DNA of 7,737 nucleotides, taken from positions 1-7,737 of the forward strand of contig JACCTM010000012.1 in assembly GCA_013812385.1 (NCBI GenBank). Direction: 5' to 3'. The notes beneath the pieces were generated by a model. It had not been told where the DNA came from, made no database searches, and saw only the letters and a program-made list of their open reading frames with translations. The DNA comes from Geodermatophilaceae bacterium. GTDB taxonomy: Bacteria; Actinomycetota; Actinomycetes; Mycobacteriales; Geodermatophilaceae. This document shows, in pieces, positions 1 to 4,783 of the stretch (within the stretch, counting starts at the first letter, position 1; each line of letters begins with the position of its first letter). The translations under genes were made by a program, and so were the position numbers.

Positions 1-284
1 AGGCTTACCCGGACACCCTCTACGTCAGTGAGCTGATCGCACCCGACACGGTGAACACCATGCCCGAGGCGACCCTGCAGGCCTACGCTGATCACGGCAA
101 ACCCGGCCGGGCGGTCAAGGATCAGTACGAATCGGCCGCCGCCGTCATGGAGGAGATCCGCGCGACTGGCGTGGACATGGACGACGCGTTCCGAACCCTG
201 GAGAAGGAGGGCGTCGACAAGTTCACCGGCTCGTGGGACGAACTCATGAACTCGGTCAGTGACGAGCTCAAGAGGGTCGGCTAG
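1..284 (+). CDS. tal: Transaldolase, C-terminal part (5' end outside window)
   Basis: Transaldolase moves a dihydroxyacetone unit between sugar phosphates in the non-oxidative pentose-phosphate pathway, in the cytoplasm. The reading frame is open from position 3 and gives the last 93 residues before a TAG stop at 282-284. The stretch LYVSELIAPDTVNTMPEATL, followed by AYADHGKP, matches the conserved C-terminal part of actinobacterial TalA/B-type transaldolases, where the TVNTMP motif is very strongly kept. The rest is the usual charged helical tail. The catalytic Schiff-base lysine lies in the missing N-terminal part and cannot be checked. The stop is 4 nt before the preferred zwf start, so the two genes are very probably co-transcribed and translationally linked. 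The identification is firm; only the full length is unknown. Confidence 0.95.
   Translation, partial: AYPDTLYVSELIAPDTVNTMPEATLQAYADHGKPGRAVKDQYESAAAVMEEIRATGVDMDDAFRTLEKEGVDKFTGSWDELMNSVSDELKRVG
271..276 (+). promoter_or_regulatory. Putative zwf ribosome binding site
   Basis: The purine run AGAGGG lies inside the last codons of tal, 12 nt before the GTG at 289. The spacing is somewhat long. No comparable purine run precedes the alternative GTG at 259, so this site is the reason for preferring 289 as the zwf start. Confidence 0.45.
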
Positions 285-288
285 CCAC

Positions 289-1875
289 GTGGCCGTAGAC
301 ACCCGACGATCCAGACGGGGAGCCAAGGCCAAGCCGCCGCAACAACGCCCGGGGAACCCGCTCCGGGACAACGCTGACCGGCGCCTACCGCGGATCCCGC
401 CGCCATGCGCACTCGTCGTCTTCGGCATCACCGGTGACCTCGCCCAGAAGAAGCTGCTGCCGGCGGTTTACGACCTGGCCAATCGCGGACTGTTGCCGAC
501 CAACTTCGTGCTGCTCGGCTTCGCTCGACGGGACTGGGGGGACGGAGAGTTCATCGAACTGGCACACAAGGCCGCCAAGGAACACGCGCGTACGCCCTGG
601 CGCGAGGACGTCTGGAAACGACTGGCGGCGGCCTGCAAGTTCGTACCAGGCGCTTTCGATGACGACGCTGCGTTCGACACCTTGGCCGAGACGCTGCTCG
701 ATCTCGAGGAGTCACACGGCGTGGCCGGAAATGCGGCCTTCTATCTGTCCATCCCGCCGGACTCCTTTCCGGTGGTGCTCAAGCAGATGCAGCGCACCGG
801 AATGGCCGACAACGTCGACGACTCGATCACCGGCTACTGGCGACGGGTCGTCGTCGAGAAGCCATTCGGCCATGATCTGGCGTCCAGCCGTGAACTCAAC
901 GAGCTGGTCGACTCGGTCTTCACCGCGCAGGACGTGTTCCGGATCGACCATTACCTGGGCAAGGAGACGGTCCAGAACTTACTGGCGCTGCGCTTTGCGA
1001 ACACCCTGTTCGAGCCGGTCTGGAACTCTCATCACGTCGACTCGGTGCAGATCACTATGGCCGAGGACATGGGAATCGGCTCGCGGGCGGAATTCTACGA
1101 CGTGACCGGCACCGCACGCGACGTCGTACAGAACCACATCCTGCAACTGCTGGCTCTCACCGCGATGGAGGAGCCGGTGGAGTACACCCCCGACGCCATC
1201 CGGATCGAGAAGCTGAAGGTCCTGCGCGCGATCTCGCTGCCCGAGGATCTGCCTCGCTATGCGATCCGTGGCCAGTACACCCAGGGATGGCTTGCTGGGC
1301 AACGGGTTCCGGGCTATGTCCAGGAGGACAAGGTTCCCGACGATTCGACAACCGAGACCTACGTCGCGCTGCGACTCGGCGTCCAGACCCGGCGGTGGGC
1401 CGGGGTCCCCTTCTACCTCAGGGCCGGCAAACGGCTGCCGCGTCGGGTAACCGAGATCGCCCTGACCTTTCGACCCGCTCCACATGTTCCCTTCACTGCC
1501 AGCGACACCGAATCGCTCGGTCAGAACCAGTTGGTGGTTCGGGTCCAGCCCGACGAAGGAGTCACCCTGAAGTTCGGCTCCAAGGTGCCCGGCACTGTCA
1601 TGGAGGTGCGCGATGTCGCGATGGACTTCCTGTATGGGACGGCGTTCACCGAGGCCAGTCCGGAGGCCTACGAACGGTTGCTGCTCGACGTCCTGATCGG
1701 CGACGCGACGCTCTTCCCACGGCACGAGGAGGTCGAGGCGTCCTGGGCGGTCATCGACCCGCTGGAGGACTTCTGGGCCGGCCAGCAACCGGCGCACTAC
1801 CGCGCCGGCGAATGGGGTCCGGCCGAGGCCGATGACATGCTCGCCTCCGACGGACGTGCCTGGAGGCGGCCGTGA
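289..1875 (+). CDS. zwf: Glucose-6-phosphate 1-dehydrogenase
   Basis: Zwf oxidises glucose-6-phosphate to 6-phosphogluconolactone and reduces NADP+, the entry step of the oxidative pentose-phosphate pathway. From the GTG at 289 the protein has 528 residues, close to the roughly 510-515 of mycobacterial Zwf2. A basic, Arg/Lys/Pro-rich lead of about 24 residues precedes the conserved NPLRD...RRLPRI stretch. The nucleotide-binding GITGDLA lies near residues 46-52, EKPFG near 190-194, and the substrate/active-site signature RIDHYLGKE near 218-226. The conserved RDVVQNHILQLLALTAMEEP and the terminal GEWGPAEAD...WRRP are also present. A GTG at 259 would extend the frame by 10 residues, overlapping tal by 26 nt, but lacks a ribosome binding site. 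The opcA gene follows 16 nt after the stop and supplies the assembly partner. No truncation or missing catalytic residue is seen. Confidence 0.97.
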   Translation: MAVDTRRSRRGAKAKPPQQRPGNPLRDNADRRLPRIPPPCALVVFGITGDLAQKKLLPAVYDLANRGLLPTNFVLLGFARRDWGDGEFIELAHKAAKEHARTPWREDVWKRLAAACKFVPGAFDDDAAFDTLAETLLDLEESHGVAGNAAFYLSIPPDSFPVVLKQMQRTGMADNVDDSITGYWRRVVVEKPFGHDLASSRELNELVDSVFTAQDVFRIDHYLGKETVQNLLALRFANTLFEPVWNSHHVDSVQITMAEDMGIGSRAEFYDVTGTARDVVQNHILQLLALTAMEEPVEYTPDAIRIEKLKVLRAISLPEDLPRYAIRGQYTQGWLAGQRVPGYVQEDKVPDDSTTETYVALRLGVQTRRWAGVPFYLRAGKRLPRRVTEIALTFRPAPHVPFTASDTESLGQNQLVVRVQPDEGVTLKFGSKVPGTVMEVRDVAMDFLYGTAFTEASPEAYERLLLDVLIGDATLFPRHEEVEASWAVIDPLEDFWAGQQPAHYRAGEWGPAEADDMLASDGRAWRRP

Positions 1876-1877
1876 GT

Positions 1878-1883
1878 GAGGGG
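1878..1883 (+). promoter_or_regulatory. opcA ribosome binding site
   Basis: GAGGGG lies 8 nt before the GTG at 1892 and directly after the zwf stop. It overlaps the alternative GTG at 1883, so it can serve only the downstream start. This decides the opcA start. Confidence 0.6.
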
Positions 1884-1891
1884 TGGCGGCG

Positions 1892-2965
1892 GTGAGCACG
1901 CTCTGGGACACCACGGGCACCGAGGTGGTCAAGGCGCTCGGCGCCGCCCGACGCAACGGCGCGGCGGTCACCTCCGGGTTGGCGCTAACCTTCGTTGTGG
2001 TTGCTGAGGAGAAGCAGGTGGAGATGGCCGAGAAAGCCGCGACCACCGCCGCTGCGATGCATCCTTGCCGGCTGGTGATGGTGGTCCGCCGCGAGAACAC
2101 CGCCCCCACCCCGCGGCTGGACGCCGAGGTGAGCGTCGGCGGGCGGCTCGGTCCCGGTGAGGCTGTACAGCTGCGGATGTACGGCCGGCTGGCTCTGCAC
2201 GCCGAGTCCGTTGTCCTGCCACTCCTGGCCCCGGATGCGCCCGTGGTGACCTGGTGGCCGGGTAGGGCACCGGAGCGGCTGGCCACCGACGGGCTCGGTG
2301 TGCTGGCCGAACGCCGGGTCACCGACTGCGCCGTTCACGACAATGCGCTCGAGGCGCTACGGATCAGGGCGACCGACTATGCGCCCGGGGACACCGACCT
2401 TGCCTGGACCCGGATCACATCTTGGCGGTCGATGTTGGCCGCCGCCGTCGACTCCGCAGGCAGTCCCGGAAGTCCGAGCGTGGCCGTGGCCGGTGGTGAG
2501 GTCTACGGCCGTCCCGACAGCGCATCGGCAGCTCTGCTCGCGGGGTGGCTGTCCAGTCGGCTCTTCACCCGCGTCAAGGTTGTCCAACCCGACGGCGGCG
2601 CTCCGCACGAGAATGGCCAGCCAGATGCCGCGGGCATCAGCGGCGTAAGGCTGGACCTCGACGGCGCGGACCCAATCTACATCCACCATCGTGGGGGCGT
2701 CGGAGTTGTCAGCCGGGCGGGGCGCCCGGACAGCACGGCCGCTCTTGCCGAGCGCGAGATCGGCGAACTTCTCGGCGAGGAACTTCGACGCCTGGACGCA
2801 GACGAGCTGTATTGCGAGGCACTTGCCGCGGCGACCGGAACGTCGGGGCTGGGTGGTCGTGCCCCGACGCGTTCCCTCATCTGGGAGGACCCCGCCACGT
2901 CCGAAGACAAGGCTCCGCTCGGGACCGCGGCGGAGGCGAAAGCCATTGGGCGCAGCAAGAAATGA
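1892..2965 (+). CDS. opcA: Glucose-6-phosphate dehydrogenase assembly protein OpcA
   Basis: OpcA proteins promote assembly and activity of glucose-6-phosphate dehydrogenase and are encoded next to zwf in actinobacteria and cyanobacteria. From the GTG at 1892 the product has 357 residues and begins STLWDTTGTEVVKAL, typical of the actinobacterial family. The motif APDAPVVTWWPG lies near residues 113-124. It is longer than the roughly 300 residues I recall for mycobacterial OpcA. The extra length includes a hydrophilic segment in the second half (around PHENGQPDAAG) and a polar tail ending in IGRSKK. A GTG at 1883 would add three residues but sits on the ribosome binding site. The stop overlaps the pgl start by ATGA, pointing to translational coupling. 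Family and partner are secure from sequence and position; nothing here shows redox control. Confidence 0.94.
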   Translation: MSTLWDTTGTEVVKALGAARRNGAAVTSGLALTFVVVAEEKQVEMAEKAATTAAAMHPCRLVMVVRRENTAPTPRLDAEVSVGGRLGPGEAVQLRMYGRLALHAESVVLPLLAPDAPVVTWWPGRAPERLATDGLGVLAERRVTDCAVHDNALEALRIRATDYAPGDTDLAWTRITSWRSMLAAAVDSAGSPGSPSVAVAGGEVYGRPDSASAALLAGWLSSRLFTRVKVVQPDGGAPHENGQPDAAGISGVRLDLDGADPIYIHHRGGVGVVSRAGRPDSTAALAEREIGELLGEELRRLDADELYCEALAAATGTSGLGGRAPTRSLIWEDPATSEDKAPLGTAAEAKAIGRSKK

Positions 2966-3744
2966 GCCGCTCCCCGGAGGTCGTGGTTCATGCGACTCCC
3001 GATCTGCTTGCCGATGCGGTGGCCGCACGTTTGATCACGAAGCTGGTCGATGCGCAGAGCGCCCGCGGTTGGGCCAGCCTCGCCTTGACCGGTGGTGGCA
3101 TCTGCATCGCGGTCCTTGGGGCGCTCCGAAACAGCCCAGCCCGAGATGCGGTGCAGTGGGACCGGCTGGACGTGTGGTGGGGTGACGAACGCTTTCTCCC
3201 CCCAGACGACCCGCAGCGCAATGAATTGCAGGCACGGGCGGCCCTGTTGGACCACATTTCGCTGGACCCGGACCGGGTCCACGCAATGCCCGCCGACGCC
3301 GGACGATTCGCTGGCGAGCCGGAAGACGGCGCCGATTGGTACGCCGATCAGTTGGCCGCCAGTGCCCGCCCAGAGGATCACGGTTCGGTTCCCCGCTTCG
3401 ACGTCTGCATGCTGGGCCTCGGTGAGGACGGTCACGTCGCCTCGATCTTTCCAGGCGCGCCGGCGGCCTACGAAACGCGCAGCGTCGTCGCCGTCCACGG
3501 CTCTCCCAAGCCGCCTCCGGTGCGGATCAGCCTTACCTTCTCGGCCATCGGATCAGCTTCGGAGGTCTGGCTCGTCGCGGCAGGATCGGGAAAGGCCGCT
3601 GCAGTCGGACTGGCAGTGAGTGGGGCTGGGCCGGTTCAGATCCCCGCGGCCGGGGCGATCGGGCGGGTGCGGACGATGTTGCTGCTCGATCGGGCTGCGG
3701 CAACTGGCCTGCCGGCCGAATTACTCCGCCTGCCCACGGCCTGA
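2962..3744 (+). CDS. pgl: 6-phosphogluconolactonase (DevB/Pgl type)
   Basis: This enzyme hydrolyses 6-phosphoglucono-1,5-lactone to 6-phosphogluconate, the step after Zwf, in the cytoplasm. The ATG at 2962 gives 260 residues, similar to the roughly 250 of actinobacterial homologues. Characteristic motifs are the phosphate-binding LTGGG near residues 42-46, WGDERFLPPDDPQRN near 73-87, and GLGEDGHVASIFP near 152-164. The last contains the Asp and His of the family active-site loop. The frame stays open far upstream through opcA, but that extension has no homology and would overlap opcA wholesale. The ATG overlaps the opcA stop (ATGA), and only a weak purine run (GCAAGAA) precedes it, so coupled translation is likely. 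The stop is 10 nt from the stop of the converging gene at 3755. It is the last plus-strand gene of the block. Confidence 0.96.
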   Translation: MSRSPEVVVHATPDLLADAVAARLITKLVDAQSARGWASLALTGGGICIAVLGALRNSPARDAVQWDRLDVWWGDERFLPPDDPQRNELQARAALLDHISLDPDRVHAMPADAGRFAGEPEDGADWYADQLAASARPEDHGSVPRFDVCMLGLGEDGHVASIFPGAPAAYETRSVVAVHGSPKPPPVRISLTFSAIGSASEVWLVAAGSGKAAAVGLAVSGAGPVQIPAAGAIGRVRTMLLLDRAAATGLPAELLRLPTA

Positions 3745-3754
3745 ATGGCGAAGA

Positions 3755-3991
3755 TCACAGCCAGCGGCGGACCGGGGGCGGCGGGACGCGCTTGGCCCGT
3801 ACGACATCGACGATCAACATCTCGATGAGTGTGTCGTCCGAGCGCCGGATCGAAACGGCGCCTGCAGCACAGTGCTCCACGACCCCCAGCACATCGGTGT
3901 AGGCCTGCCCACCGCTGGGACCGGTCCGGCCCGGAAGTCGGCGCCGCACGACCATCCGATGGCCGACATCGGCTGGACTGATCCCAGCCAT
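3755..3991 (-). CDS. Small protein resembling a free-standing Rv0428c-type SH3-like domain
   Basis: This 78-residue protein has the segments DVGHRMVVRRRLPG, TDVLGVVE and DVVRAKRVPPPP. I recognise this pattern from the N-terminal SH3-like beta-barrel of actinobacterial Rv0428c-like GNAT acetyltransferases: a GxRVVVRxR opening, a short strand around TDxLG, and an exit of the form DVVxAKxVPP. Here the frame ends five residues after that exit with a TGA, and convergent pgl starts at once, so no acetyltransferase domain follows. The gene starts with ATG 10 nt after the rbpA stop, with no clear ribosome binding site, so it is probably translated from the rbpA transcript. There is no signal peptide or membrane segment. 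The biochemical role is unknown. The domain call is from recall of a short pattern; expression as an ordinary gene is supported by codon composition and position. Confidence 0.62.
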   Translation of the reverse strand: MAGISPADVGHRMVVRRRLPGRTGPSGGQAYTDVLGVVEHCAAGAVSIRRSDDTLIEMLIVDVVRAKRVPPPPVRRWL

Positions 3992-4001
3992 GGTCAGCGG
4001 C

Positions 4002-4343
4002 TCAGCCGCCGCGCCGCTCGCGGAGCTTGTTCAGGGCCTCCTGCAGGATTGCCTCGCCGTCCTCGTCGGATCGGCGTTCCCGGACGTAGGCGAGGTGGGT
4101 CTTGTAGGGCTCGTTACGCGGTGCCGGAGGAGGTGCGGTCTGCTCCCGGCCGGCGGGCAGGCCACAGCGGGCACAGTCCCAACTGTCCGGGATCGCCGCG
4201 TCGTGGGCGAAAGCGGGAAGGGACTCATGTCCGTTGGCACACCAGAACGGCACCCTGGTGCGCGGGGCGGACTCACCCCGTTCGGCTTCGCCCATCGGTC
4301 CCGATCCGACCCGACTTCCACGGATCGCACTGCCACCGGCCAC
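4002..4343 (-). CDS. rbpA: RNA polymerase-binding protein RbpA, zinc-site variant
   Basis: RbpA binds the actinobacterial RNA polymerase holoenzyme and a group 1/2 sigma factor and stabilises the open promoter complex. The 113-residue product has an N-terminal tail with AIRGSRVGSG, a core with C35, H39, C57 and C60 (CxxxH and CxxC) consistent with a bound zinc ion as in the Streptomyces type, a Pro-rich linker, and a C-terminal helix region with KTHLAYVRERR that matches the sigma-interaction domain. The start is a GTG with a strong AAGGAG 9 nt upstream. Compared with the M. tuberculosis protein as I recall it, the linker has fewer basic residues and the Trp of the THW motif is Leu. This suggests a paralogue rather than the main RbpA. 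It lies 99 nt after secG and 10 nt before the small SH3-like gene. Confidence 0.88.
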   Translation of the reverse strand: MAGGSAIRGSRVGSGPMGEAERGESAPRTRVPFWCANGHESLPAFAHDAAIPDSWDCARCGLPAGREQTAPPPAPRNEPYKTHLAYVRERRSDEDGEAILQEALNKLRERRGG

Positions 4344-4352
4344 GTACGTGTA

Positions 4353-4358
4353 CTCCTT
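4353..4358 (-). promoter_or_regulatory. rbpA ribosome binding site
   Basis: AAGGAG on the minus strand, 9 nt before the GTG at 4343. It is one of the two clearest Shine-Dalgarno sequences in the window and fixes the rbpA start. Confidence 0.7.
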
Positions 4359-4379
4359 CGTCGATGAACTGCTGTGCTG

Positions 4380-4408
4380 ACTCTACGGGCTGCTGGTCGG
4401 GAGACCTA
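4380..4408 (-). promoter_or_regulatory. Weak candidate rbpA promoter
   Basis: TAGAGT at 4385-4380 on the minus strand fits a TAnnnT -10 element and would give a leader of about 30 nt that contains the rbpA ribosome binding site. The hexamer 17 nt further upstream (TAGGTC) is a poor -35 match. I see no GGAAT/GTT pair of the kind recognised by the oxidative-stress factor SigR. The call rests mainly on the -10 hexamer and the 99-nt gap to secG. Confidence 0.22.
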
Positions 4409-4442
4409 CTCGATGAATGTGTGACGTGCCGCTACTGATGGG

Positions 4443-4691
4443 TTAGGAAACGGGACCCGTTGGCACCTTCAATAGGATCCCCAGAGCGATGATCGAGGCG
4501 CTCCAGGCGATCGCCACGAAGACCGTCAGCCGGTTCAGATTCTTCTCGACCACCGTCGACCCGGACAAGGACGCGCTCGCCGCGCCGCCGAACATCGAGG
4601 ACAGGCCCCCGCCGCGCCCGCGATGCAACAGAATGAGGACGATCAGCAGAAGGCTGGTGATGACCAGCACGATCGTCAGTAGCAGCTTCAC
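4443..4691 (-). CDS. secG: Preprotein translocase subunit SecG
   Basis: SecG is the small inner-membrane partner of SecYE that assists protein export. The 82-residue product has two hydrophobic helices, at about residues 2-22 and 55-75. They are joined by a loop with HRGRGGGLSSMFGG and LSGSTVVEKNLNRLT, which matches mycobacterial SecG closely; the length is also normal (about 77 there). The start is a GTG at 4691 with no recognisable Shine-Dalgarno sequence upstream. In actinobacteria secG usually follows tpiA in the gap-pgk-tpiA series. Here it is separated from tpiA by a substrate-binding lipoprotein gene, with 92 nt between that gene and secG. Confidence 0.95.
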   Translation of the reverse strand: MKLLLTIVLVITSLLLIVLILLHRGRGGGLSSMFGGAASASLSGSTVVEKNLNRLTVFVAIAWSASIIALGILLKVPTGPVS

Positions 4692-4699
4692 AAGGGGCC

Positions 4700-4705
4700 A
4701 GCGTA
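4700..4705 (-). promoter_or_regulatory. Candidate -10 element for leaderless secG transcript
   Basis: TACGCT on the minus strand matches TAnnnT and ends 8 nt before the secG GTG, which has no Shine-Dalgarno sequence. That geometry is what a leaderless actinobacterial mRNA starting at or just before the GTG would show. No good -35 hexamer is visible at 17-18 nt further upstream, so this remains a weak call. Confidence 0.28.
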
Positions 4706-4722
4706 GTCAATGGCCGCAAACG

Positions 4723-4764
4723 GTGCCTCAGCGCCTACCCGCAGTGCCTCTCGGCCTCATGCGC
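4723..4764. repeat. Imperfect 21-bp tandem repeat upstream of secG
   Basis: Two adjacent 21-bp units (4723-4743 and 4744-4764) both begin GTGCCTC and agree at 11 of their first 14 positions, after which they diverge. A third GTGCCT lies at 4780-4785, overlapping the lipoprotein stop codon. The repeat fills most of the 92-nt gap upstream of secG. It could be a regulator site with two-turn spacing or chance in GC-rich DNA. Confidence 0.35.
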
Positions 4765-4769
4765 TGCGG
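4739..4769 (-). terminator. Weak stem-loop after the lipoprotein gene
   Basis: Arms CCGCAG (4739-4744) and CTGCGG (4764-4769) can pair across a 19-nt loop, soon after the lipoprotein stop. No T-run follows on the minus strand, and the loop is large, so an intrinsic terminator is doubtful. A partial terminator or mRNA-processing structure is possible. Confidence 0.18.
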
Positions 4770-4783
4770 CACCGGCCCTGTGC

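Noticed and set aside
259..288. Alternative zwf start at GTG 259
   Set aside because: No ribosome binding site precedes it and it would overlap tal by 26 nt. The GTG at 289 has AGAGGG upstream. The 10 extra residues do not belong to the conserved region.
979..2322. Long open frame (447 codons) on the minus strand across zwf and opcA
   Set aside because: It lies entirely antisense to two well-identified genes. Its product is rich in Arg, Ser, Pro and Gly with no recognisable domain, as expected for the reverse frame of GC-rich coding DNA.
2545..2961. Upstream extension of the pgl frame to 399 residues
   Set aside because: The extension overlaps opcA and has shadow-frame composition. The ATG at 2962 gives the normal family length and an ATGA overlap.
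3755..3991. The small SH3-like gene as a pseudogene remnant of a GNAT acetyltransferase
   Set aside because: The frame is intact with a proper ATG and TGA. The downstream DNA is the functional pgl on the other strand, and no acetyltransferase fragment is visible. It could still be an old truncation.
4361..4417. TCGATGAA repeated at 4361-4368 and 4410-4417 in the secG-rbpA gap
   Set aside because: Only 8 bp is shared, with no symmetry or clear relation to a promoter. Chance is sufficient.
3620..4438. 272-codon plus-strand frame from within pgl through the converging genes
   Set aside because: It overlaps the pgl 3' end in another frame and is antisense to the SH3-like gene and rbpA. Composition is Arg/Pro/Gly-heavy, with no motif.
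4344..4442. SigR-type promoter for rbpA
   Set aside because: SigR control is known for Streptomyces rbpA, but no GGAAT-N18/19-GTT pair is present in this gap.
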